Below, one piece after another: positions 36,255 to 45,356 of a DNA stretch of 64,000 nt. The notes beneath the pieces were generated by a model. The model was not told the DNA's origin. It did not search any database and worked only from the letters and a program-made list of their open reading frames with translations. Origin of the DNA: Devosia sp. MC521. GTDB lineage: Bacteria > Pseudomonadota > Alphaproteobacteria > Rhizobiales > Devosiaceae. The position numbers were made by a program, and so were the translations under genes. Numbering within the stretch: position 1 is the first letter of the stretch; every line of letters begins with the position of its first letter. Location: contig NZ_CP059902.1 of the NCBI RefSeq assembly GCF_014127105.1, positions 2,820,001-2,884,000 on the forward strand, written 5' to 3'.

Positions 36255-37432
36255 TTGTCGTATTCCTGTCCAACACTGCCGTATCGAACAGCGCTCGTTC
36301 ATGACTGGATGCCGGTTATCGGCGGTGCTGAGCGCGTTCTGGCCGAAATGATCGCCTGCTGCCCACAGGCAGATGTGTTCACAGTCTTCGACTTCCTGAA
36401 CGCGACAGACCGCTCCGAACTGTTGGGGAATGCGCGCGTGATCGCAAGCGGCCTCAATAAATTGCCCAAGGTCCAGCACTACTACCGCAATCTTTTGCTG
36501 GCGGCGACGCGGGCTGTCGAGCGCTTCGATGTCTCCAAATATGACCTCGTTCTGTCGTCCAGCACCGCCTTGGCGAAAGGCGTTATCACCCACTCAAATC
36601 AACATCACATCGCCTACATGCATTCGACGACGCGTTATGCGTGGGTCTGACGCATGATTATCTGGCGACAATCAAAGGACCACTTGCCCCGCTCCGACGC
36701 TTGATTGCCCATGAAATGATGCATCGCTATCGCGTCTGGGACATGCGAACGGTGAGCAGTATCGACCACTTCATTGCAAATTCCCGTTTCACCCGCGAGC
36801 GCATTTGGAAGTTCTATCGACGGGAAGCCGAAGTTATCTACCCGCCTGTCGATATCGACAAATTCCAGCCCGGTGCGAAGCCACGCGAAGCATTCTACCT
36901 CACCCTCTCTCGCCTCGTGCCCTACAAACAAATCCCGCTGATGATTGAAGCCTTTGCCGGCACCCCAGAGCGTCAGCTCGTGGTGATTGGCAACGGACCA
37001 GATCTGGGCAAGATCCAACGCATGGCACCAGCCAATGTTACAATCTTGGGCTATCAGGCCACGGAAGTCGTGATTGACTATCTACAGCGCTGCCGTGCCT
37101 TCATTTTCGCGGCGCAGGAAGATTTTGGCATTGCGCCTGTCGAAGCGCAGGCCTGCGGCACTCCGGTCACTGCTTTCGATGGCGGCGGTACGGCAGAAAC
37201 CATTCGGGGGCTCAATCGCTCGCAACCAAGCGGGGTCCATTTTGATCAACAAACCGCGTCGAGCCTCCGTCGCGCAATCGCCCAGTTTGAAGAAGCCGAA
37301 GGGAGCATAAGTGGCGCGAACTGTCGGGCACAGGCAGAGCGGTTCTCATCGCGACGCTTCCACACCCAGCTTGTGGGACACGTTCTCGAGCTCACTCAGA
37401 CCGCATCGCGGCAAACAAGAACGCCGGCATGA
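36255..37432 (+). pseudogene. GT4 glycosyltransferase with a one-base deletion
   Basis: The frame opens at a TTG (36255; GGGAG about 8 bases upstream) and encodes MSYSCPTLPYRTALVHDWMPVIGGAERVL... up to YMHSTTRYAWV, where it stops at about 36648. The continuation, LTHDYLATIKGPLAPLRRL, is in another frame and runs to 37432. Homologues read YAWDLTHDYL here; adding one base after 36645 (GGT to GGAT) restores it, giving about 390 residues. The C-terminal half is a normal GT-B fold with LSRLVPYKQIPLMIEAF, IGNGPDLG and EDFGIAPVEAQACGTPVTAF. The stop overlaps the next gene as ATGA, so the gene was intact recently or the base is a sequencing error. Confidence 0.85.
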
Positions 37433-38799
37433 GCCCGCTCGCCCTGCCCTTTTCTTGGGTTGTGGCGGGGCTGACGGTCATCATGGTTGGACTGCTTTAC
37501 AGCGGTAGAGCGGACGTCGTGCAACTTGGCTTTTTACCCGTTGTCGTAGCGCTGGGTGCATGGGCCTATATGACGTCCCCGTACAACAGCTTCATTGGGC
37601 TTGTTCTCGCCTTGTGGCTATACGCACCCATGATGCGACGGATCGTTGATTGGCAAATGGGCCGAACGGACGCCAGTCTTATCATTCTCGCGCCTTATGC
37701 AGTTACCGCAATAGCTCTACTCAGTGGCGCCAAAGCGCTGCGCATGGTCTCCTCTCACGAGGCCGGTGCGATGTTGACCTATTCGAGCCTCATCTGCTTT
37801 GGCTGCCTCAATGGCGTTTTGCGAGGCTATGGCGCTGCCGCCATATTTGACTGTCTCGCCTATCTCGCCCCCATGGGCTTTGGTCTGCACTTGCTCGCAG
37901 CGAAGGACCATTTGAGCTCAATACGGCAGCGGATCGTCAGACTTTTGATCCTGCATGGATTGGTTGTCTCGGCTTATGGCGTCATCCAGTTCGTTTATGT
38001 TTTGCCGTGGGACGCCGAGTGGATGCGGGAAGCGGCCATTCAATCCATCGGCCAACCTTTGCCGTTTTTAGTGCGAATATACGCCACCCTAAATGCCCCG
38101 GGGATACTTGCCGTTTTTCTGATGGTGGCGCTGCTGCTTACCACGTTCAAAAAGCCGCAAGCGTTTGTGGTGCTGGCGGTGCCAGCTGCGCTCTGTCTCT
38201 GGCTGACCTTAGTGCGTTCGGCCTGGGGTGGCGCTGCACTAGGTTTCGCCATTTTGCTCGTACTGAGCCCCATAAGGATCAAGTTCGATGTGCTTGTTGG
38301 CGGGCTGATCTGCGCATGCCTACTCATCCTGGGCGCGAGCACCTTGGATGTTCCCAGCGTGCTGCTCAGCCGAGTGGCGACGATCTTTGGCCTTACGGAC
38401 GACGACAGTCTTTGGGCGCGCCTCGCCATTATTGGCGAAATTGTCCCGACAGTTCTGGTCAATCCCTTAGGCTATGGCCTTGGCTCTACGGGTATTTCGA
38501 CCATCGTCGGGCAGCAGGACGAGAATACATTTCCGATTTTCGACAGCGGATTTCTGGACATTACCTACACCTTAGGCTGGGCGGGACTGACCATATGGAT
38601 GCTGCTGGGGTGCTGGCTTTGGGCTGCACTGCATAGCGCATTGGGCGCGCCACAATCGCTGCCCTTCACAGCAGCGCTTTGTGCCCTTGTCCTGCAGATG
38701 GTGTTCTTCAACATCTTGGTTGGTTTGGGTGGGGTGCTGTTTTTTACATTGCTGGCGTTGGCACTGCCGTCTCGTTCGGGGGAGAGTCAGACCGAATGA
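37429..38799 (+). CDS. O-antigen ligase/polymerase family membrane protein (Wzy/WaaL-like)
   Basis: 456 residues with about twelve hydrophobic helices and a large extracytoplasmic loop around residues 300-360, where NPLGYGLGSTG occurs; this arrangement is typical of Wzy polymerases and O-antigen ligases. These proteins polymerise or transfer undecaprenyl-linked saccharides in the periplasm. It overlaps the upstream glycosyltransferase and the downstream one by ATGA, showing a tightly coupled operon. Polymerase and ligase cannot be separated by sequence. Confidence 0.85.
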   Translation: MSPLALPFSWVVAGLTVIMVGLLYSGRADVVQLGFLPVVVALGAWAYMTSPYNSFIGLVLALWLYAPMMRRIVDWQMGRTDASLIILAPYAVTAIALLSGAKALRMVSSHEAGAMLTYSSLICFGCLNGVLRGYGAAAIFDCLAYLAPMGFGLHLLAAKDHLSSIRQRIVRLLILHGLVVSAYGVIQFVYVLPWDAEWMREAAIQSIGQPLPFLVRIYATLNAPGILAVFLMVALLLTTFKKPQAFVVLAVPAALCLWLTLVRSAWGGAALGFAILLVLSPIRIKFDVLVGGLICACLLILGASTLDVPSVLLSRVATIFGLTDDDSLWARLAIIGEIVPTVLVNPLGYGLGSTGISTIVGQQDENTFPIFDSGFLDITYTLGWAGLTIWMLLGCWLWAALHSALGAPQSLPFTAALCALVLQMVFFNILVGLGGVLFFTLLALALPSRSGESQTE

Positions 38800-39917
38800 A
38801 AACCATCCAAATCGGACTTGATTGGCTTTCTGACCGCGCGGGCGGATTGCCGCGCTATTACAATGAATTATGGCGAGCGTCCGATGGGGTATTTGGCTTT
38901 GTCGGCATGGTCCTCGGGACAGATAATGTCGGCGACGAGACCAAGGGTGCCGTTGTGGCTTTTGCTAAGCCCAAGGCTAGTTTTGCGGCAACAATCATCG
39001 GCGCAAGGCGCAGCTTTAGGGCGCTCAAAGCCACCGTAGAGCCGAATTTAGTTGCCAGCCACTTTGCCCTCTCAACACTTCCTGTGCTCGGCCAAATCGA
39101 CACGCCCTTGGTCAGTCATTTTCATGGGCCCTGGGCGCAAGAAGGCATCGCATCGGGACAGAACCGAGTACAGGCGGCGCTCAAATTCCATATCGAAAAA
39201 CAGGTCTACAAACGAACAGACCGAGCGATAGTTCTGTCCAGTGCATTCGCAGACGTCTTGGAAAAAACCTACACGTTTCCACGCTCTAGGATCGACATCG
39301 TCCCCGGAGGCGTCGACATCTCGCGCTTCAATTCGAGCACAAGCCGACGTGAAGCCCGCGAGATTTTAGGCTGGAGCGAGAGCCGGTTTATCGCAGCCTG
39401 TGTGCGGCGATTGGTGCCGCGCATGGGCCATACCACCGTGCTTGCTGCTGCCGAAATTCTCAGATCCAGAGCGCCTGACGTTGAGATCAAGCTGGTCGGG
39501 AGTGGCCCCTTGGGCTCCAGCCTAAGCGCGGTAATTCAAGCTCAAGAGCTTGAAAAGCATGTGCAATTAATTGGGCACGTTCCAGACGAGCACCTTCCTT
39601 TAGTCTATCGCGCCGCCGACATCACTATTGTGCCATCTATCGCTTTGGAAGGATTTGGGCTTGTGGTTCTGGAGTCGCTCGCCGCGGGCACGCCGGTTGT
39701 CGTCACAGATGTTGGCGGGCTTGCTGAACTGATGCTGCCATTTGCCCCGCAACTCATTGTTCCAGCAGCGCATTCCAATGCATTGGCGGATGCCATCACC
39801 GCCGCGATGCTCAGTCAGAATTTGCCAAGCGCCTTAGAATGCCAGGCGTATGCCGCCGGTTTTGACTGGCCCATAATCGCGCGTCGGATCCGAGACGCCT
39901 ACGAGCGGGCGCTATGA
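38796..39917 (+). CDS. GT4 glycosyltransferase
   Basis: 373 residues from the ATG at 38796 (MKTIQIGLDWLSDRAGGLPRYYNEL), overlapping the upstream gene by 4 bases. GT-B features: N-terminal G-G-L-P-R-Y acceptor motif, HFHGPWAQEG, IVPGGVDISRF, KLVGSGPLG and E-x7-E motif in SIALEGFGLVVLESLAAGTPVVVTD. It transfers a sugar from a nucleotide donor to a growing saccharide; the donor cannot be inferred. Confidence 0.92.
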   Translation: MKTIQIGLDWLSDRAGGLPRYYNELWRASDGVFGFVGMVLGTDNVGDETKGAVVAFAKPKASFAATIIGARRSFRALKATVEPNLVASHFALSTLPVLGQIDTPLVSHFHGPWAQEGIASGQNRVQAALKFHIEKQVYKRTDRAIVLSSAFADVLEKTYTFPRSRIDIVPGGVDISRFNSSTSRREAREILGWSESRFIAACVRRLVPRMGHTTVLAAAEILRSRAPDVEIKLVGSGPLGSSLSAVIQAQELEKHVQLIGHVPDEHLPLVYRAADITIVPSIALEGFGLVVLESLAAGTPVVVTDVGGLAELMLPFAPQLIVPAAHSNALADAITAAMLSQNLPSALECQAYAAGFDWPIIARRIRDAYERAL

Positions 39918-41118
39918 CAATGGCGATGCCCCGCGTATTATTCTTCAATCAGGCAGGGCTTTACGGCGGGGCGGAGCGCTCGCTCTACGATCTGGTGACG
40001 CACTATCCCGGACATTGCCGGGTCGTACTGATGCAGGCTGGGCCGCTCTATGACGATCTCATTGCTGCGGGCGTGGATACTGATGTGCTCGGCGGCGGTT
40101 TTCAGCGGGCGACACGTCGAAAATGGATCACGCTAACTATCAGATTGTATTCACTTATTGTGGTCGCGATTGGTTTAGTTCGCCTCAGCCGCGGATATGA
40201 TTTGATCTATGCCAACAGCATGAAGGCGGCGGTGATTGCGGTTCTAACTAAGCCTTTCCATCGGCGAAAAATGGTCTGGCATTTACGTTCCCTATTGGTC
40301 CCCGAGCATTTCTCGCCGCTGGCGCGTTTGGTCGCCCGATGGTGCGGCAATTGGGGGCTGATCTGGTAATTGCTAACTCCGACGCAACCGCCCGCGCCTA
40401 CCAGAGTAATGGCGGTAAGTGCTTACCGCTTATAGCTTATAACGGCTTTACTCTCGAAAAATTCAGACCTGAAATGCGGGCAGACCTGCGCGCGCAACTG
40501 GTCGCCGAACATGGTTTAGACCCCATGCGCCCGATCATCGGCATGATTGGCCGCATTGGGCCTTGGAAGGGCCAAGCGCTGGCACTTTTGGGCCTCTCGA
40601 TGGGCACCGACTGGCAATTGCTGGTCGTTGGCGAGGCACTTTTTGAGAGCGAAAACTTCAGGCAGGATTTTCACGAGAGTGCCACTCGCTACACCCAAGC
40701 CGGCGATGTTTTCTGTATCGGGCACCGGGACGACATTGCCGAGATCATGGGCGGGGTGGACGTTGTCATCCACGCATCAACTTTGCCCGAACCCTTTGGG
40801 CGAGTCATCGTCGAGGCCATGCTGGCCGGAACGCCCGTGATCGCCAGCAACGGTGGGGGCGTGCCAGAAATTGTGCAGAACGGCGTCAGCGGGCGATTGA
40901 TCGCGCCCAATAGTGCCACGGCCCTAGCTACGGCAATAGAAGCGGCCCTGCGCGAGACCGAGCAGAGCCTGAGAATGGCGGTTGCGGCGCGGCGTTACGC
41001 CGAACAGCATTTTGCGCTTGAGCTCACATTGCCGCCCGTCTGGCTGGCACTCCGGTCCGTGGCGGCACAGCCAGACGGGACGGACCGGAGTGCCAGCTCT
41101 CGCTGCAGGCGCGCATGA
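39914..41118 (+). pseudogene. GT4 glycosyltransferase with a frameshift in a G run
   Basis: The first frame starts at the ATG at 39914, overlapping the previous gene by 4 bases, and reads MTMAMPRVLFFNQAGLYGGAERSLYDL... to VARWCGNWGLIW, stopping at 40369. The rest, GADLVIANSDATARAYQ... including RIGPWKGQALALL, VGEALFESENF and PEPFGRVIVEAMLAGTPVIASN, is in the next frame. One more G in the run at 40353-40357 joins the two into one GT-B protein of about 400 residues. Either the gene is a pseudogene, the base is a homopolymer error, or the run is slipping. Confidence 0.85.
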
Positions 41119-41126
41119 GAGCAGCA

Positions 41127-41870
41127 TTAAAGGGTGACACCGCTGCGCGCGGCTAACCACACCTGCACCTCCGGCCCGACGCTGCCTGTGGCAAGGGCGA
41201 CAGCGTAAATTCTGCCCTGCCAGCGGTCATTATCGCGGAAAGAGAAGAGCCTTAGGTCGACCATGTCACCGGAAGTATTTGTGTTCGTAGTGGTGTTTTT
41301 AACCACGCCATTGACCGCTAAGGACATGGCACCAGCATCGAAACTGGCTGTGGCAATCTGCGGTGCGTCGCTGGCGTTCGAGCGGGCATCGAGCGTAAGG
41401 CTGGCCTGATCCGTCGCCCGAAGCTGGTAGCTGCCAGCACTGGATTGCATCAGAGTTTTGTAAGCACTGTTATCTTTGCGCAACGCAACAATACCGCCTT
41501 CGTCGGCTGCAGCCAGCATCGAAAATCCCGCCATGATCTGGAAGGGATAGCTGTTGAGAACGATGGTGCTGACCAGAAAGTCGTCAATCCCGTCGCCCTC
41601 AAGCCAGTGCAGACCTGCGTTCGTTTTATACACGGGACGCGAAGCGCTGCTTGTCTGAAGCAGGTGGTGGCCGCGTCCACTGAGATCGCGCATCGCGCCG
41701 ACCCGGTCGCCGTCAGCCAAGACCGCGATGGTCATGGCGGCATCCTGAAAAAGGCTCGAACGATCAGAAGGATCATAGAGCCCAATACAGGATGCCGATG
41801 ATGGCAGACCATGTCGAAGCGCAGCCGCAGATCGTGGCGGAACGCTGATAGACAAAGAACTCTCTAGCAA
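41127..41870 (-). CDS. LamG-like (concanavalin fold) hypothetical protein
   Basis: 247 residues from a TTG codon (41870; AGGGGA upstream). The body has the pattern of LamG/jellyroll domains: LYDPSDRSSLFQD...DGDRVGAMRDLSGRGHHLLQ, GLHWLEGDGIDDFLV, FSMLAAADEGGIVALRKD, ...SFDAGAMSLAVNGVVKNTT and LFSFRDNDRWQGRIYAVALATG. Such domains bind carbohydrate or act as structural parts of phage and surface proteins. There is no signal peptide. It is convergent with the glycosyltransferase cluster and sits within it, so a saccharide-binding role is a guess. Confidence 0.7.
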   Translation of the reverse strand: MLESSLSISVPPRSAAALRHGLPSSASCIGLYDPSDRSSLFQDAAMTIAVLADGDRVGAMRDLSGRGHHLLQTSSASRPVYKTNAGLHWLEGDGIDDFLVSTIVLNSYPFQIMAGFSMLAAADEGGIVALRKDNSAYKTLMQSSAGSYQLRATDQASLTLDARSNASDAPQIATASFDAGAMSLAVNGVVKNTTTNTNTSGDMVDLRLFSFRDNDRWQGRIYAVALATGSVGPEVQVWLAARSGVTL

Positions 41871-42073
41871 GTTTATAAATCCCCTCTACAGAATGAGCAG
41901 AAGCGGCGCGCTTTATTGATGAACTGAAAAACTATTCATGCCTACACGCGCCACGCCAAGTACCACGATTATCGTCAGTCGTTTTTGCTGGGGGATAAAT
42001 TGTCCACACATCGGTTGTCGCAAGACTTCATCCGGGAAGCATCTTGGCCCACATGGGGCGACGGTGTCTGGTC

Positions 42074-43096
42074 ATGAGCGCAACGCGCGTCAGCGCCGTC
42101 GTACCCACCTTTCGGCGTCTCGACACCCTACGCCGCTGCCTGACGGGGCTGCGGATTTCCGATCACCCCTTTGCGCAAATCATTGTCGTGGTGCGCCCCA
42201 CAGAGGACCCGGAAAGTTTGTTGTGGCTGACCGCGCAGCTGAGCCTAGCGCCGGAGTTAAAGATCATCACCGTCGACGTGCCGGGCCAAGTCGCAGCACT
42301 CAACGCAGGACTTGCGGTCGCGGATGGTGACTACATCGCGTTTTTGGATGACGACGTTCTGATAAGCCCCGACTGGCTTCGGAGGCTACTGAGGATCATG
42401 AGAGACCCGCGCGTCGCGGCAGCCGGTGCGCGCGATCGACTACATGAGCGCGGGCATGTGATCGAGGGTGTGGCCAAGCACCCCGGCGTGCGAAACTGGT
42501 TTGGCGTTCTGCGCGGCGATCACCACCTCGCCTATGGCGCGGCGCGCGTAGTCGACACCATCAAGGGCTGCAATTTCCTGGTGCGGAGAGCGGCCCTCGG
42601 CAGCTTGCACTTTGACACGCGGTTGCTCGGCCAAGGCGCGCAATATCGCAATGAAAGCTGGCTCTGCACCAATCTCATTCACGCGGGATGGCATATCGTG
42701 CTGAGCCCAGAAGTGGCCGTCGACCACTTTGCGGCAGATCGCGCCGATGGCGAGCGTGAGAACTATAGCGCCGACAATTGTTTCATGCACACAGCAAATA
42801 CTGTCGCCACCGACCTCGCCTTCGCCACTCTTTGGCAAAAGACCAAGTACTTCGCTTATTTTATTGCTATCGGACAGCGCTATTGCCCGGGTGTGTACTA
42901 TGCGCTTCACGCGCTTATCAGACGCCCTTGGGCCCTGACTGGGATGCTGGTTGGCGGCTGGTCTGGCTTTGGTGCAGGACTGAAACTGGCCAAGCGCTTT
43001 CGGGTCGAGCCCCCTGGAAGGGCCACGAGATGGCAGACTATGTCCAAAATCCAACCACAAAAAGACAAGGGTGGATCTCGAATCACAGACGTGTGA
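42074..43096 (+). CDS. GT2 glycosyltransferase
   Basis: About 340 residues from the ATG at 42074 (MSATRVSAVVPTFRRL); an ATG at 42053 and a TTG at 42044 are also in frame. It has the GT-A fold with N-terminal VSAVVPTFRRLDTLRRCL, the DXD-type DGDYIAFLDDDV motif at about 95-106, and a later catalytic region in TIKGCNFLVRRAAL. It transfers a sugar from a nucleotide donor using a divalent metal. It is followed by a long non-coding stretch. Confidence 0.9.
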   Translation: MSATRVSAVVPTFRRLDTLRRCLTGLRISDHPFAQIIVVVRPTEDPESLLWLTAQLSLAPELKIITVDVPGQVAALNAGLAVADGDYIAFLDDDVLISPDWLRRLLRIMRDPRVAAAGARDRLHERGHVIEGVAKHPGVRNWFGVLRGDHHLAYGAARVVDTIKGCNFLVRRAALGSLHFDTRLLGQGAQYRNESWLCTNLIHAGWHIVLSPEVAVDHFAADRADGERENYSADNCFMHTANTVATDLAFATLWQKTKYFAYFIAIGQRYCPGVYYALHALIRRPWALTGMLVGGWSGFGAGLKLAKRFRVEPPGRATRWQTMSKIQPQKDKGGSRITDV

Positions 43097-43484
43097 TTCG
43101 GAAAATACGTAGCCGCGGGAGCTAGGCCCAGAGGCGAAGGCATACCCAAATATAAACCTGGCAAAAATACGGAAAAATTTTGACCTAGGGAAAAAGCCCG
43201 GGGCTGGACGCTGTTCCGACCGTTTCGGACAGCACGCTGACGTCTGAAGACGGGAGCGTTTCCGTGTTCAAATAATGTTGAACACGAACACTATAATTTT
43301 ACAAAAACGGAAAAGAAGAAAACCATACCTCACTGGTTTTCTACTTGCGCACCAACCAAAAATCCAGACCAAACCAGCAGTTGAGCAGTAAAAGTGATCG
43401 ACAACGACCACTCATCTAGCTTCCCAGAAGTTGACGGAAATGTTGTTATAAAATCGAACGTTAGTATGCTTGAGGACCTCGTCC
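43097..43484. other. Promoter region of the secretion operon
   Basis: 388 bp without a gene. It contains the near-palindrome CTGTTCCGA/TCGGACAG (43211-43232), the perfect palindrome at 43263-43286 and a TATAAT box at 43292-43297, leaving a leader of about 180 bases before the first gene. Confidence 0.6.
43263..43286. promoter_or_regulatory. Perfect palindromic operator over the promoter of the secretion operon
   Basis: CGTGTTCAA, six-base spacer ATAATG, TTGAACACG: 9-bp arms without mismatch. A TATAAT box begins six bases after it, so the palindrome covers the -35 region. This position fits a repressor. Its regulator is not evident in the window. Confidence 0.6.
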
Positions 43485-43856
43485 ATGAACAGCCCCTGGA
43501 AGAGACGACTTTCCGCGCTTGTTTTGTTTTCGACACTGGTAGGCTCTGTAAGTGCGGCAGATCTACCTAGCTATCAATCCCCATCAGGGAGCTACTGCTC
43601 CAACCACCGCCAGTCGGTGCTGCCACAACGCCAAGTCAGCGAGATACGTCAAACCGTGTCCCAGAATTTGGCCAGCGCCATTGACGGCATGAATAGCCAA
43701 TCCGTTCTACGCGACAGCGACCCAGCATTCATCTGGGCGATGGAAGCACGTTGGGCCTGTGCTGCCGCAGTCGGGTATCTGAACGGCGGCACTGTGGACG
43801 TTGAGTCCGTCCAAAAGTGCGACTGCTTCCACCAACGCTATCTGTCGTTTCGGTAG
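43485..43856 (+). CDS. Secreted hypothetical protein
   Basis: About 123 residues from the ATG at 43485 (GAGG 9 bases upstream); a TTG lies five codons before. A clear Sec signal peptide is visible (MNSPWKRRLSALVLFSTLVGSVSAA). The mature part of about 98 residues has four cysteines (YCSN, WACA and the KCDC pair), suggesting disulfides. No family was recognised. It is 14 bp upstream of the TolC-like gene, so probably part of the secretion operon. Confidence 0.75.
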   Translation: MNSPWKRRLSALVLFSTLVGSVSAADLPSYQSPSGSYCSNHRQSVLPQRQVSEIRQTVSQNLASAIDGMNSQSVLRDSDPAFIWAMEARWACAAAVGYLNGGTVDVESVQKCDCFHQRYLSFR

Positions 43857-43870
43857 AGGGCAGACATAAA

Positions 43871-45289
43871 GTGAGCATCAAGATCATGAACTCCCTCCTG
43901 AAGTCCGCTCTGCTGGCCGGGATCGCTTTTGTCATGCCGCTATCGGCGCAGGCCATGGGCTTGCGTGAAGCTGTACAGACGGCACTCGACAGCAATCCGC
44001 AAATCGGCGCGGCAATCCAAAACCATGACGCAATCGGCTTTGAACTGCGTCAAGCAGAAGGTCTTTGGGCACCACGCGTTGATCTTGAAGCGTCAACCGG
44101 CATCCAATATTTGAACACGCCGTCGCGCCGCGCGACCGGCATCGAAAATGATGCGCTTTATCCCTCGCAAGTAGGCGTCACCGCACGCTGGGACCTTTAC
44201 GACGGCGGTTTTCGTGACGCCGAGCTTGCCCGGCAAGCAGCGCGCGTCGACAGCGCCTCTTATCGCGTGCTGGAACGCAGCGAGTTTATCGCTCTGCAGA
44301 TTGCACGCGTTTATTATCAGGTGCTGTTGCAGCAGCAGATCGTCAACCTGACGCGCCAGAATGCCTCCTTCCACGAGGGCGTCGCCTCAGACGTGTCGAG
44401 TGCCATCGAAAATGGTCAACTCACCGAAGCTGACCGCCTGCAGTCGATTGAACGTCTGGCAGCAGCGCGCGCTCGGGTGACGGAAGCCGGTGTGGAACTG
44501 GCTGCCGCGCAGATCGAATACAAAACGCTCGTTGGACTGATGCCTGGCGCGGTAAATGCACCACCGCGGGCGTCGTCGGGCATTCCGGGCTCGCTAGAAA
44601 TTGCAGTCGCCAATGCCATCGTCAACAACCCTCGGGTGAAGACGGCAGGCGCGGACATCAACGCCGCGTCGGCCTTGGTTGAGCAGGCAGCCTCCGATTT
44701 TATGCCGAAAATCCAGCTCGAAGGCCGTGCCGCAACGGGTTACGACGTCTCGGGCGCCCATGAATGGCAGAATGACCTAAGCGCTCGCGTATCGCTGCGC
44801 TGGAACATTTATGACGGCGGCATTGCACGCAATCACGTGCAGGAAGAAATGCGCCGTGAGAACGAAGCCAAGATGGTGTTTGACCAGACCGCTCGTGAAG
44901 TTGAACAGGCGGTACGGGAAAGCTGGCTCCGCATGAAGAGCCAAGCGGAGCTGTCGCGGGTCTATAATGAGCAGTTGAACTCCTCATCGGGCCTCGTCGA
45001 CTCCTACCGCGAACAGTTCACCATTGGTGAGAGATCACTGCTGGATTTGCTCGACTCCCAGAATACCCGCTTTAACGTGCAAATTCTGCAGGAAACGGCG
45101 CGCTATAGCGTCATGTTCGCCGAATACCGCGTGCTGGCAGCAAGCGGCACACTGATCGACTTCCTCGGTGTTCAAACGCACGACGCCGCCAGTGCTGGTA
45201 CATTCTCGGCCTTTGACTTGAAGTCTTGGGAACAGTTCGAACCACGCACTTTGGAACCGCTGAACCTGCAAAAAGTAGGCAACTACTGA
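43871..45289 (+). CDS. TolC-family outer-membrane protein (type I secretion)
   Basis: About 472 residues from the GTG at 43871; an ATG at 43886 is an alternative. It has a signal peptide ending PLSAQA, then MGLREAVQTALDSNPQIGAA and the two OEP repeats (PF02321), with YDGG motifs at the usual spots (RWDLYDGGFRDAEL and RWNIYDGGIARN). It forms the trimeric channel of the export apparatus encoded next. In the Lap system of Pseudomonas its counterpart is LapE. Confidence 0.9.
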   Translation: MSIKIMNSLLKSALLAGIAFVMPLSAQAMGLREAVQTALDSNPQIGAAIQNHDAIGFELRQAEGLWAPRVDLEASTGIQYLNTPSRRATGIENDALYPSQVGVTARWDLYDGGFRDAELARQAARVDSASYRVLERSEFIALQIARVYYQVLLQQQIVNLTRQNASFHEGVASDVSSAIENGQLTEADRLQSIERLAAARARVTEAGVELAAAQIEYKTLVGLMPGAVNAPPRASSGIPGSLEIAVANAIVNNPRVKTAGADINAASALVEQAASDFMPKIQLEGRAATGYDVSGAHEWQNDLSARVSLRWNIYDGGIARNHVQEEMRRENEAKMVFDQTAREVEQAVRESWLRMKSQAELSRVYNEQLNSSSGLVDSYREQFTIGERSLLDLLDSQNTRFNVQILQETARYSVMFAEYRVLAASGTLIDFLGVQTHDAASAGTFSAFDLKSWEQFEPRTLEPLNLQKVGNY

Positions 45290-45356
45290 GAGCCGAACCT
45301 TCGATCAAATTGAGCGTTATTACTAACGTAGATTTGGGTCATTGCGGTAGGAAATC

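Noticed and set aside
36640-36650. Programmed ribosomal frameshift in the glycosyltransferase
   Set aside because: There is no slippery heptamer or downstream structure, and the family does not use frameshifting; a deletion or sequence error is simpler.
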